From the NCBI GenBank assembly GCA_964019055.1, contig OZ025217.1:4758617-4822616 (forward strand): 64,000 bases of DNA. Reading direction: 5' to 3'. This DNA comes from Anthopleura xanthogrammica (taxonomy: Eukaryota > Cnidaria > Anthozoa > Actiniaria > Actiniidae). Positions 34,601 through 46,100 of the stretch are shown piece after piece. The translations under genes were made by a program, and so were the position numbers. The notes below the pieces were generated by a model. The model saw only the letters and a program-made list of their open reading frames with translations, was not told the origin of the DNA and made no database searches. How positions within the stretch are numbered: position 1 is the first letter of the stretch; each line of letters opens with the position of its first letter.

Positions 34601-37543
34601 CTATTACAGATATTGTGTAGTTGTTTGTGGGACAAGACTTATATTCCACTGGGAAAATTAGCGCAATAGTGATTGGTTCGCTAGTGTCTGAGGGGGAAAC
34701 ATAAATGAAGAAATAGAAAGCGCGCGCGTGCGTGCTGTGTGCAGTTATAAAGCACGCGGGGATTGGAAGAACACGAGAGAAGTGTTAGGAGAAGCACGAC
34801 ATGTAGCAGAGTACTTACTTCTCAACACTTTTCAAGTGTTCTGCCAATCCCCAAGTGCTTTTCATAACTTCACACTGCACAGCAAGCTAGTTTTTGTATT
34901 TCTTTTTATAAAATACAAATGCTGTTTGCTCTCATAATGCCGCGCCATCAACCAATCATAGAGCGAGATTTATAACTGTTATTTCATAATTGATTTTATC
35001 CATATGGTTATACCTTTTCTCCCCCAGAATCAACGTTAGATTGGGAGTCGTTCGAACAGTACTGTGTCTGGCAACTGATACAAGCAGAAGATGTTCTACT
35101 AGAATCAATAGTTCGTATTCTGCCTCAACTGAAACCAGACCAGCACGCTGAAGCACTGGCTAATCTATTGATCCTGATGAAAAGTGTCCCGTAAGTCAAT
35201 ATATATATGTACGCATATCAAGTTAAGGAATCGAAGTGGTGCCGGTAGTACACTTGCCTCTCACTTCTGGGCCCTGGACTCGACTTCAGGGATCTTAAGC
35301 AACTCGAAATCTAAAACGGGGACGTGAGACCCGAGGTATCGGAACTGTCAAATTCCAGTCAGTGGACTCATTTCGACGATACGGCGGCCATCTTGAATCG
35401 CCGCAAGGCATTATGGGGCGTCCAGGAGGCAAAAGAAAACAAAAATGGCGGATAATATGCTGGGTTCGAGTCCTGCTGGTCTCGGAGTTTCTAGTTGGTT
35501 CTCTCCTGTGCTTCAAGGGTTTCTCTCCGGTTTTCCTCCCTCCACAAAAATCGGCTCCAAAATTCCAATTCGATCGTCGAACGAGGGCTACAGGTTTGTT
35601 AGCCACTGGCTATTAGGTGTTACCCTCGTAAAAACAAGGACGGTTTTCTACCAAGATGGCCGCCGTATCGTCGAAGTAGTCCGTCCGTTCTGTGAGCTAA
35701 CCCTGCCCTGACTTTGATCAGCACAGAAGTTGTTTCAGGGTCTGAGAAAAATATATTATATTTTTGAGTTAGAAAAGAATAAGGAAACGTGTATCAGATT
35801 GCAAACAGTAGGAAACTGTCAATGTTAATATTAACTAATTATTGAACTTCCTCAGGCCTTCTCATGATCTTTTGACACCAGTCCTTGGAATGGACTGTCC
35901 AGACAAGAGACCTGGTAACCAGTTTGCTACAGCGTTGCTAAGATACTGGAGTCAGGAATATTCAAGTGAGCTGGCACAACTGATCAGCCAACAAGTATCC
36001 AAGCAACTGTCTGGGGGAAAGAAAAGAAAGTGAGTTTGTGTTTAAAAACTGTGAGGCGCGCGTTCGTTACCACAAATAGTGGTTTCTGATCATTCCCTCA
36101 CAAAGAAAGTACAAATGAAACCGGTTAGTTAGACGCGATGGTTTCTGGCCCGGTTGGCTCAGTTGGTTGAGCACCGGACTTTCGTGCAGGAGATCGTGGT
36201 TCGAGTCCCGGCCGGAATTACACTCAGGGTCTTAAAATAACTGAGAAAGTGCTGCCTTTGTTATTACATCTACAAACGGTTAGACTTTCAAGTGGCTCGG
36301 ATGACCGTCTCTCCACACTTCATCACTAACCCTCAGTGCCTACACCTGAAACTAGAAGTTCGTAAAGCTCAATAGTGAAAGCATGCCTTTTTTTATTATT
36401 TAGGAATGCGAAAAATCAGCCATCTGTCGATCAAGTGTTGTCTCACCTTGACTGGTTACATAACATATGTCAAGAACAAGAAGATATCAGTTGTAAGTTT
36501 ATCAGTTATTATTTTCTTAATTGATGGTCCCGCACCAAATTTGATTGATTTCAAAAAGGAAATACGTTGTAGTGGCAATTGGTCGAGTTGGCTATGTAGT
36601 GCATCGTGGGACTGTTTTAGGGGACGAAATGGACGCCATCTTGGAAACATGTCCCTTAGCTTAAAACACAGGCCCACAAGGCACTGCATTGCAATGCCAA
36701 CTCAACGCAGTTTTTTCCTCAACCTTTCAATGGCTAAATAGCTTCTCTAGCGCGTTAAGTGATATAACCACAAACAAGAAGCGTTACTGATGCTGTGAAA
36801 ATTAATTTGTCTTAGTTTTTAAGCAAGACAATTTACGATCAGCTCTAGATCAAGCTAGAATTGCTGGGACAGAAACAAGAAAATCCAGGTAATTATAATG
36901 ATATCTTGAAATCTATATGGATAGTCTTTGGAGTTCTTTTATTTTCTTTGTTTGTTTATTTATGTCAATATTTTCTCCCGGTTTTAGGTTTAAGATGCTC
37001 TTTTCGTTGTGCGATGAAAAAGAATCAAGAAAAAGAACGACAAGGATGTCGCGCCAGCAAGCAGCATCTAAACACTCAGCGGCGTCCTCTGATGAAAGTG
37101 ACGAGGTATGATGAGCAAAACAACCTCCTCCAACCCCACCCTCAAAATATTAACTCACATGACCAAGTCCGGACTGTCCTCCAATAAACAGCTGGAGGCG
37201 ACGCGGACGAGGAGTCTAATTAAGAATGGTGCTTACCATTTAAACCAATAGGAAGCGACTTTCTAATCAGGGTAATGGTACACGCGTCTACCGGAAGAAC
37301 CGAAAAGAGCGGGAAAAGTGGATTGCCTCAACCGAGTTTTCGGGAATTTTCCGATCGGAATGACACATAATATTTGTTTTCCAACCGGGATTTCCGGTTT
37401 TTCCGGTTAAATGGTAATCACCCCTAGTTTCACATTTTTCTTTTGTGTTTGAATTCCCTCAGGAAGAAGAATCGATTAAACCAAAGCAAGCGAAAAGACG
37501 AAAGAAGACTAGTTCCTCTGTTGACTCTGATAGCGATGACTAG
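22285..37543 (+). CDS. INTS3: Integrator complex subunit 3 / SOSS complex subunit A (30 exons, 1045 aa)
   Basis: INTS3 is a helical-repeat subunit of Integrator (snRNA 3' processing, promoter-proximal termination) and the scaffold of the SOSS complex in DNA double-strand-break repair. Exons: 22285-22362, 23174-23257, 23509-23592, 24217-24330, 25062-25213, 25432-25573, 26264-26322, 26694-26764, 27385-27482, 27614-27661, 27741-27884, 28261-28348, 28782-28861, 29347-29438, 29553-29641, 30310-30697, 31216-31273, 31598-31698, 32291-32335, 32475-32594, 32705-32801, 33221-33280, 33732-33800, 34388-34466, 35028-35190, 35856-36029, 36404-36492, 36816-36888, 36988-37105, 37463-37543. Every junction is GT-AG and in phase. 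Landmarks shared with human (1043 aa): [53 protein letters not shown]. Residues 475-603 are acidic and probably disordered. The tail is basic and ends DSDSDD. Confidence 0.97.
22632..22778. repeat. Palindromic MITE in INTS3 intron 1
   Basis: GGTAATTGAACTAAGTGGAG at the left is mirrored by ACACGAAGTTCAATTATCAC at the right. GGTCTGATATCAAAC pairs with GTTTGATATCAGACC inside. The centre has CACGACCGCGTAGCGGGAGTG. Same class as 18732-18878. Confidence 0.8.
22783..23120. repeat. MITE with ATATCCATTTTGAAATCA terminal inverted repeats
   Basis: The left end TATTATATCCATTTTGAAAT is mirrored by ATTTCAAAATGGATATAATA at the right. The interior repeats CTGATTGGCT-type motifs. The terminal module was amplified into the 72-bp array at 18324-18624. 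Confidence 0.8.
23690..24130. repeat. Pyrimidine-rich low-complexity tract in INTS3 intron 3
   Basis: Imperfect CCATCCTT/CCATCTAT repeats, a poly-C run and a CT dinucleotide run near 24010-24050. No coding sequence. Confidence 0.8.
26063..26228. repeat. Three-copy tandem repeat, about 60 bp
   Basis: GATCAGCCCAGAGGTTGTT followed by TCAGGGTTTGATCTGTG repeats three times in INTS3 intron 6. Single diverged relatives occur near 35705 and 41790. Confidence 0.8.
26425..26640 (+). repeat. Degenerate tRNA-derived SINE
   Basis: GGTTGGGCACCAGTCTGTTG and GGGTTCAAGTCATGG are decayed A and B box regions. The body ACTCAAGATCTTAAAATACC and GGTTAGACCTTCACCATGG matches the better SINE at 36147-36370. Confidence 0.75.
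26990..27060 (+). repeat. tRNA-like sequence (pseudo-tRNA or SINE head)
   Basis: TGTAGCTCAGTGGCAGAGC is an A-box and D-arm; GGGCTTCGATTCCC resembles a T-arm but with one extra base in the loop. The anticodon stem (ATCCAAC / ACGGAG) does not pair well, so a working tRNA is unlikely. Confidence 0.65.
28367..28657. repeat. Foldback MITE in INTS3 intron 12 (family D)
   Basis: The outer half has CTCTGATTGGCTGATAGCCG. Inside, CCGTGTTTACATAGCCTGAT is mirrored by ATCAGGCTATGTAAACACGG, and GTTTGGGAGAAGTC by GACTTCTCCCAAAC. A shortened copy in the opposite orientation sits in HACD3 intron 3 (40076-40262). Confidence 0.85.
29779..29915. repeat. GGT/GAT trinucleotide tract
   Basis: Imperfect (GGT)n and (GATGAT)n repeat in INTS3 intron 15. 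The minus-strand His-rich frame across it comes from the repeat. Confidence 0.85.
29997..30168. repeat. Dispersed MITE-like element, copy 2
   Basis: Inverted copy of the element at 1699-1868. It ends in GGGGTTTCAATAG and ATTATTGAAACCCC. It ends about 140 bp before INTS3 exon 16. Confidence 0.7.
32816..32952. repeat. MITE family A copy in INTS3 intron 21
   Basis: TAGACCCCTTGAAGCACG at the left. The arms CAATTTGGAGGACAAAACA and TTTTGTCCTCCATATTTAG pair, and GACGTCACGTG lies near the right end. Same family as 40626-40764 and 55485-55618. Confidence 0.8.
33281..33731. repeat. 113-bp tandem array that duplicates the exon 22 end and exon 23 acceptor of INTS3
   Basis: TACCGTCCATATATA from exon 22 (33261) recurs at 33402, 33515 and 33628. 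The exon 23 acceptor TTATCAGTTT (AG ending at 33731) recurs with AG at 33377, 33490 and 33603. Each unit is therefore acceptor, then 44-48 nt of exon-like sequence, then a GT. The authentic exons are 33221-33280 and 33732-33800. Confidence 0.92.
34670..34975. repeat. Foldback element in INTS3 intron 24
   Basis: GCTGTGTGCAGTTATAAAGC is mirrored by CATAACTTCACACTGCACAGC. GGGGATTGG pairs with CCAATCCCC. A related diverged copy spans about 40360-40510. Confidence 0.7.
36147..36370 (+). repeat. tRNA-derived SINE
   Basis: An A box (TGGCTCAGTTGG, 36155-36166) and B box (GGTTCGAGTCC, 36198-36208) are intact, in a head starting GGCCCGGTTGG. The body continues ACACTCAGGGTCTTAAAAT and GGTTAGACTTTCAAGTGGC, shared with 26425-26640. 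It lies in INTS3 intron 26. Confidence 0.85.
36565..36735. repeat. Inverted-repeat MITE in INTS3 intron 27
   Basis: The interior pair GGACTGTTTTAGGGGACGAA and GTCCCTTAGCTTAAAACACAG and the outer pair CAATTGGTCGAGTTGGC and TGCCAACTCAACGCAG resemble the element at 16974-17150. Confidence 0.65.
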
Positions 37544-39225
37544 TTAACTCGTATCGAAAGAGCTTGCGGTTACTCCAACTATTCTAGCATGAATCCCGGC
37601 TCTCTCTCCCACACCACGCCTCCGGGAGGAGGAGAAAAGACCTGGGGAAACTCCCTGCCCTTTCATATATGAGAGTCCCCCTCCCCAGGAGACAAGATAC
37701 TGAGCTGCTTTTAAATTTCTTTAAAATTTGCTTCGTCTACTCAGTCATGTGGTGCTATAGACCCCTTGCACTAATCCCTAATCTGGGGTTCAAAACAAAA
37801 TAATTTCTTTCTCTTGAGAAGTGTTCTTTTTTTATGTTAATATTTTTCATTGTTTTGACCCCCAGGTGGGGATTTAGGAGTCTATACTCTAGATACGCAC
37901 CCTCTTATTCTTTGTCGTTTGGAAAGTCCAAGATCACTTTACCATTATTTTTCTGATCCAATCTAGAGGTAATTGTAGGGGGAATTCTGAAGAATTTTGG
38001 AAAGTATTTATGCTCCATTGATATGCCAGTGTTTTTACTTTGTTTTTTGTTGTTGTTGTTTTTTGTTTGTTTGTTTGTTTTGTCTGTATGTCCGCTTGGT
38101 TTTTCTTGCCAAACGAACCTCCATCAAACATTAATTTCTATATATATACCGTCTGAAATCCATCAAAGAACTTGCTCGCAGGGCATTTGAAGCGGCAAAC
38201 ACTTGTTTTGAACATGGTTTGTTTTGATGCATAAATCTAAGCTTTAGTAAAAATCGGAAGTTAGAAATTTTACATGAAGTCCATAGAACCAAGGTTAAGA
38301 GTTACAAAAATAAATAAATCTTTGTATTTAAATGGCAAGTCGTTCTAGCGCTTTCGCACTATGCAAAGTCATTGAATATGCATGTTCTGTTGAAGGAAGG
38401 TTATTTTAATATACTTTCACGTGAGAATGTCCCTCGGGGTAATCCTGATTGGCTGTTGGGGCGTATATAAGTCAAACGACGCCATACATACATTACTCGG
38501 CGACAAGAAATCAGACGAGAAAGACATTGCGACCCACCCCCCTCCCTCAATTTAGTCGGGGTGCAGGGTGGCCAACCTCTATACCCGCCACTTCGTGCCG
38601 GAGGAGACTCCGGTCGGAGTTGTTGTGTCCATATCTTATTTATATCTCATTGATAACAATGACTGAAACAGAATAATACACTAATTGGGGACACTTTTCA
38701 CTCACACAAACTACGACTACATTTCCACACAACGCTCAACTCACATCAGATGTTGATTTTCACGGAGAGAAGGAAACGAAGAACCCGGAGAAAACACTCG
38801 TAGCACAAAAAAAAAAAACATCAAGCAAACTTAATGCACATATGGTGTAGGCAGAACTCCATTGACCCGAACCTTTGGAACCGCAGTGGTGAGACGGGAA
38901 AGACGACACGTTTGCAGCATACGTCACCCATGCTATCAGTTAGCAAAAGACCATGGTCTCTTGGTTAACAAGTTGAGCACGCGACGCAATGTAAGCTCAA
39001 AAACTGCGTAACCCAGGCTATTTTTTTTTGCGCCCCTATTTCAATGGCAATAACGCAGTTACGAAAAAAAGAGAGGCAAATTGGACGGCATGAATCAACG
39101 TACAGTAAAGCGACGGGAAAGACGTTCCTGCCATGACGTAGGTATCATCTTCAGTCCCAGTCTTCTCTCGCTTGTCAATGAGTGTAGTACCGCAACGCAT
39201 GACGGTCAATAGCAGCGGATCCAAG
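37544..39225. other. INTS3 3' flank and HACD3 upstream region
   Basis: AATAAA at 38309-38314 is a candidate INTS3 polyadenylation signal. A diverged hairpin at 37755-37895 begins TAGACCCCTTGCAC. A promoter-like island lies at 38440-38700 (separate entry). The segment 38700-38815 is a SINE tail in reverse orientation (GAGAGAAGGAAACG, AACCCGGAG). No protein-coding exon is supported. Confidence 0.6.
38440..38500 (+). promoter_or_regulatory. TATA-containing core promoter candidate
   Basis: A perfect TATATAAG at 38464-38471 lies about 20 bp after an inverted CCAAT (GATTGGC). Transcription would start near 38494. The following 200 bp is GC-richer than its surroundings and shows no convincing protein frame. 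It faces the same way as HACD3 but is about 730 bp before its start codon. Confidence 0.4.
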
Positions 39226-40095
39226 ATGGCGGTTCCACTGACTCCAATAGTTCGCTGGGCACAAACCAAGGAAAGATTATACTTAACCATTGAACTATCT
39301 GACGTTCAGGTACCCTAGATATCTTTCCTTTATGCCAGGGTTTTTATTTTTATGTTTGCTTTACTTAATGTGCATATTTTTTTGACAGTATCCAACGATT
39401 GATTTGAATGAAGACCGGTTGATATTCAAAGGTGAGCTTGATAAAATTGTCTTTGTACACTAGCTTCACGCACCTGCGTGGTTTCTTGACATTCTTAGAC
39501 ATTTCGCCGTTTACCATGTAGTTTTTCGCTTGGAAAATTTCATGTTTTTGTATTATTTACAATTGTGTGGTGTAATGATTTGAAATTTTGGACAAGGAAA
39601 GTAGAAAATGAGTGAATGAGAAATGACAAAAATGGCCAATTTTTCTTAAAGAACGAAGGCACAGCAGCAATACAATAAAATAAGCCAACAAGCAAAATAT
39701 AACATGTATAATTTTAAATTGTGATCATGAAATTATAATAAATAATAAAAACAATGATAATTTTTCAACAAAAGGGAGAATGCACTTTTCCATTTTCCCT
39801 TTTTTTAGTCTTTTTCTCATGATTCATTTCTATTATTTGAAAATATTTAGTTATCATTTCCTAAGCATTTGACACGCTTTGATGTTTTCTTTTCTCTTCA
39901 AACATCAAAGCTCATCCATGTGTAAGTAGAATGTTGTGGTCCAAGCTTTGTTTTTGTTTGCAGCTTATGCGCATGGAGCAAGAGGTGAAAATAACTATCA
40001 ACTTGAAGTCAACTTCCTGGAGCCTATAGACCCAAGTGTAAGTTACACCTGAGAAGGTGATGAGAATGTACTATTTAACAAATAGAAAATGTTTG

Positions 40096-40126
<31 letters not shown>

Positions 40127-43100
40127 GGAAGTTTGGGAGAAGTCAAGAGCTGTTTTCTATTTGTTTTATAAAATATTGAAACTTGCCGTGTTTACATAGC
40201 CTCATGTAAACACAGCTATCAGCCAATCAGAGCACGCGTTATATCTGAACTATTTTATAAACTATGATTTTAAACATTTATCTTGAATTATAGCTAGTAT
40301 TAAGGGGTTTTGTTAAACTAGGTGTGGATAGAAGTGTTGTATATAAGAAATAAAAATTGCATGTTCTGTACAGTTATGAAGCATATGGGGGCTAGGAGGA
40401 TGTGAGAGAAGTGTTAGGAGAAGCATGACGCATAGTGTCCTGCCAATCTCAAAAGTGCTTTATAACTTCACACTGTACAGCAAGCGAGTTTTTTTAATTT
40501 CTTTTATAAAATACAGTTAGAGTAACCATTATATTGGACACAAGTGATGAAATAGAAAGTGTACGAGCATGCTGTGTGCTCATATGAAATGCACACACTC
40601 CCAACCAATAAGAACACAAGATTTATAGACCCCTTGCATGTGAGGTCAAAGCAGCTCAATTTGGAGGACAAAACAAAAGAATTTCAATCTCCTGAGGATT
40701 GGAAGCCTATTATTTTTTTCTCCAAATTGAGCTCCGTTCCAAAGTGCTTCACAAGGTCTATAACAATACTTTGTATATTATATTATTGTCAATCACTTAG
40801 CTGTTTGAAGTTAATTAAAGACATTGTTGTCATTATTTTTTTTCTATCTGCTACAGGCCAGTTCCCATTCCCTGCTGGAGAGATATATTGATTTTAGCAT
40901 TGCAAAGTGCAAAGGAAGAGGTATGTACATGTGTACATATACAGTATACACCTATTTTTATATAAAGGTGGTCGCAGCTGAAAGCAAAAAGCAACAAGCC
41001 AAGACCACCTGCAAAGAATTATACTTTAATTAGCTGAAGATTCAGGATAACACTTAAAGAATCGAAATGGTTGCAGCCTACCATTACAAGTGACTAAAAT
41101 AATCATGTCTAAATGATGTAAATGTATAAGGAGTAAAATACAGACTGATGTTCTTTCCCATCTTGTGTTGTTGCTTGTTGCTTTCAGTTGCGACAACCTT
41201 TTTTGAAATAGGTATAACACCACATACTTACACCAAATTGAAAAAAAAATTAAAAACCCTTGCTGTGACCACTCTCATAGCAAGCAAGATGTCTGCTTGG
41301 TGTGATATTCATCTATTTAATTAGTAAATGAGACCTCAAAAAGATAATTTATAACCACAAAATAATACCTGACCACAGCTAGTAGACCACATGGATTTTG
41401 CTGTCAGAGTGCTGGTTACACAATCATGTAGAAAGTTTTATTTTCATAGAGATCTGGTGAATAAAATTTCTTGTTTCCTTGTCTTTTATTTCAGAGTTTT
41501 TCTGGCAGCGTCTAGTTGACCAAGAGAAGAAACCACACTGGTTGAAAATAAACTTTGACAAATGGAAGAATGAAGATGACTCTGAAGATGAAAAAAATGA
41601 AGAAGAACAAGAAGAACAAGACCCACAAATAAAGGTCTGCGAAAGTTACAAATTGTATTTATGCTGGGCCAGATTATACCTAGCGGAACTGTGCTCTTGC
41701 TTTTTTGTCTTGAGTGGCTGGCTTCAACACTTTAAAAGAATTATAGAATGTTTATTAAAAAAACATATTTTAGGAATATACCTGTGTCCTGACTTGATCA
41801 GACCACTAGGCTGTTTCAGGATATCGAATGGTGATAAAAGGTTTAAGGTTTTTTCCTAGTCAGCCTACTATTAAACTGCTACAAACTAAAGTATTAAATG
41901 GGATATATTAATATTAGTATATTATTTTTGACCATATAATCTAATCATATTTCAGAAAATACTGATTGAGCAAAGATTTAAGAGAGATTACGATTTACAA
42001 GTAGATAAAGCACAACAAGATGGTAAGAGCATGAATCATTTCTGCTAAATTCCATCCTGGAATTGATCAAACAAAATACATTTTTTCAGTCTTATTTTGC
42101 CTGAAAATAGAAAATGTTTCAATGTGTTAACAAGATCACTTTATCTGTGTTTAGTTTTGAGGTTCCTAAAGAAGTTTTATTTGGTTTTATTCAACTTGAT
42201 GCAAGCTGGGTTATTTACCTACATTGTTGTGAAGATGCTGGCAAGACTAGTTACCCAGGGGCTAGGTATGAACAATGCTGATCAAGCATTACTGTACATG
42301 CTTATTTATCCATTTATGTATCACATTCGTGATACCAATTCATGGCCAAAAATAATTTAAGGGAAATTATCAACTGAAGGTAAAATGGGCCACTCTCACT
42401 TAGAGGTCACATGAAACCCCTCCTCTCTCCCCCCCCCCCCCCTTTCCTTAAAACAATTATGTATGTATGGGAAAACATGTTGGGTGGCAAGCTCTTGTCA
42501 CATATTATTATTAGCTGAAACATCACCTTCTGATGAATATCAACTGAAGGTGCTCTTTTCAGTTTTGGCATTAATTTTGACTTACAAGTGTTTTATCAAA
42601 AGGGGTAAGATTTAGAGCACAACCTCAGTTATTGTCAGTATTGGTTGTCAATAGTCTGTTGCTAGGTTATGAGGTTTTGGGTTTTTGATTAGTATATTAC
42701 CTACTGACTTAAGAGCGGTTTTCTGTAACCATCGAGAAAATAAGAATTCGCTTGGCAGCGGAACCTCATGGATTTCCCTAATATTTTGTGTGGTAATAGG
42801 TATTGGGTCACTGATAACTAAAACCGATTTAGTTTTCTTATTTACTTTTTTTTTTTTTTTTTAGCGACATTTTTAATAAGGTGACTCGTCACACTGATTT
42901 GAGAGGGAATTTTGGGGGAACATTAAGGAAGCTAAAAATACTTTCGTTTGGTTATTAATCGAAATATTTTTCAAGAAATAGTAAAATACATCTTTAGTTG
43001 TCAACCAGGACTAATTATTAACTCATTTTATATTCATCTTGGAATTTTACAGTCCTTCCCCTACGAGCTATTTTGTCCAATTTTCAAAAAGTCAAAATTA

Positions 43101-46100
43101 GAGGTTTTCAAAAAATTGTAACTTCACTGCCATACATCAAAATCAATCGATTCTTTGGGTACAATGCATTCATTTACCATACTTTCAAATAAAGTATTAA
43201 AAAATTTTGGCAAAATTATTCTAATGCTGGATATATTGCAATTATCAAAGCAATGTTACGACAAACCAGAAATATTGCCTTGAAATCGTTTCAAAAAACT
43301 CCCTTTAATCTGCACAATTTCGAACAAATAATCATAGCTAGAGTATTATAAGTATATTAGTTAAGTATATTTTCAATTTTCATCGTCAGAATTTTGCGAA
43401 TGACGAGATATAAGTACGTTTTTGAAGTCCAGTTATGGGTAAATTTTGCCAAGATTATCCATCGAGCTCAAATACGCAAACCTCGGACTTTTCATTTCCT
43501 TTCGTTTCATTTCCGGTCTAATTTGCATTTGAGCTGAAACAATGATGACTTTATCTACAGTTCTAGGTTATAAATGATCCAAAAAGAAATTTTGTTCAAC
43601 AGTTAAACGAATTTTGACAGCTCTTACACAGCAACAGGTTTCGTGTACAAGACCTATATAGCTATCGATAAATTACTCAACACAATACTTTTAATCGATC
43701 TTACTTGGCTTCTATCGATAAAGTTTTCCGACCAAGGTAGTCGGACTGGACTATTTTCTATCTTCTTTCAACCTCCAGGTACATGGAATATCTTCGGAAA
43801 GAAAGAGAATATCACAACTAGCCTTTTGTTTACATCAGCCATGATCACCCTGTAAATTGTAAACCAAGTCCGCTGACCGGATGTGGCGAGAATGCAATTA
43901 ATTCCAAATCTGTTCGAATACAAATGATTTTCAAACTACATTTCATTACAACGGAGTCTGACAAAACTGAAAATGTGGATCATTTATAACCTAGAACTGT
44001 AGATAAAGTCATCATTGTTTCAGCTCAAATGCAAATTAGACCGGAAATGAAACGAAAGGAAATGAAAAGTCCAAGGTTTGCGTATTTGAGCTCGATGGAT
44101 AATCTTGGCAAAATTTACCCATAACTGGACTTCAAAAACGTACTTATATCTCGTCATTCGCAAAATTCTGACGATGAAAATTGAAAATATACTTAACTAA
44201 TATACTTATAATACTCTAGCTATGATTATTTGTTCGAAATTGTGCAGATTAAAGGGAGTTTTTTGAAACGATTTCAAGGCAATATTTCTGGTTTGTTGTA
44301 ACATTGCTTTGATAATTGCAATATATCCAGCATTAGAATAATTTTGCCAAAATTTTTTAATACTTTATTTGAAAGTATGGTAAATGAATGCATTGTACCC
44401 AAAGAATCGATTGATTTTGATGTATGGCAGTGAAGTTACAATTTTTTGAAAACCTCTAATTTTGACTTTTTGAAAATTGGACAAAATAGCTCGTAGGGGA
44501 AGGACTGTAAAATTCCAAGATGAATATAAAATGAGTTAATAATTAGTCCTGGTTGACAACTAAAGATGTATTTTACTATTTCTTGAAAAATATTTCGATT
44601 AATAACCAAACGAAAGTATTTTTAGCTTCCTTAATGTTCCCCCAAAATTCCCTCTCAAATCAGTGTGACGAGTCACCTTATTAAAAATGTCGCTAAAAAA
44701 AAAAAAAAAAAGTAAATAAGAAAACTAAATCGGTTTTAGTTATCAGTGACCCAATACCTATTACCACACAAAATATTAGGGAAATCCATGAGGTTCCGCT
44801 GCCAAGCGATTCTCGATGGTTGCAGAAAACCACTCTTAAGGTCTTTTCTAATTCTTTGCCCATTGAATGCAGCTTCAATCCCAGGCACATATGATGCAGT
44901 TAGTGATGTGTTAGCGACATGTCAACTGGCTGCCATCATGGAGTTTATTCATCCAACCATTGGTCTAGTCAAGACTAGTGTACTTACACCATTTATGCAG
45001 GTATTTTTCTTTCTGTTATGACATACTTAATATCTATTTATTTATTTATTTACATTACTTCATCCATTGAATAAATACTAATGGAGGGGGTTAGCACAAC
45101 AGAGCTGGGCTCCAAATTAAGTGCGCCCTAACAAAAATTTAAAAAAATTACATAGAGATAATTTACCAAAGCAATAAAACACAAAAATACACATATACTA
45201 GTTTAGAGATGTGTGAAGTTTGACTTGTGGTGGAATTTAACTTGTTTTGGAGAGGCATCATACCACGAAACCTTGTAAACAGGACCAACATATATATCTC
45301 GCCTTTGTGGAAATCGTTTGTCAATATTGCTCGCGCTGGGATGGCAGTTGACTGAAAGTTCGTTATGATGTATTTCCCATCCTTGCGCGCGCATACGAGG
45401 TTCTGGCTTTCTGATGAGAAATGCCCTGATTTTGACGAAAGTCAACAACTGTCCAAGTTCGCCAAGTAAAATATTAACAAAGTTCCACCAGAATCTTTAG
45501 AAAAATTGTCTTGTCTTGTTTACCTCGACGTTAGCCAGCTTTTAGCGCAAAAAGTTCGGAAAATTAAGTCCTTGAAGGTGTTGAATGGGATGGCAGTTGA
45601 CTGAAGCCGGTTCGATATGATGTATTTTCCTCCTTGCGCGCGCATACGAGGTACTTGCTTTCTAACGAGGAATGCCCTGATTTTGACGAAAGTCAACAAC
45701 TGTCCAAGTTCATTAAGTAAAAAGTAACGACCAAATGTCAGCAAATCTGTCAAATATTAACAAAGTTTCACCAGAATCTTTAGAAAAATTGTCTTGTCTT
45801 GTTCACCGCGACGTTAGCCAGCTTTAACGTAAAAAGCTCGGAACACCAAGTCCCCAAAGATGTTGAATTTTACCAAAATTCAGGAGCGAAAAACTCCGTG
45901 GCTGCGCGCGATGAACGACGTATGACGTATGATATCTTAAAAGTTTGTATTGCATGTAAACTACTGTTGGTGATGTGTCGGCCAAATGTTGACTGTACAT
46001 TACCCGATTGTTGGGCAATTGTCAACCAACACATCAGCTGGTCATAATGTACACGATTACCCTACTTTAACATTGGCTCAATCCCTGTGTTTCACATTCC

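Noticed and set aside
38449..38676. A 75-codon plus-strand frame over the TATA-promoter island
   Set aside because: It begins upstream of the TATA box, has skewed Arg/Pro content and no family resemblance; it is also unlike antizyme, which I considered.
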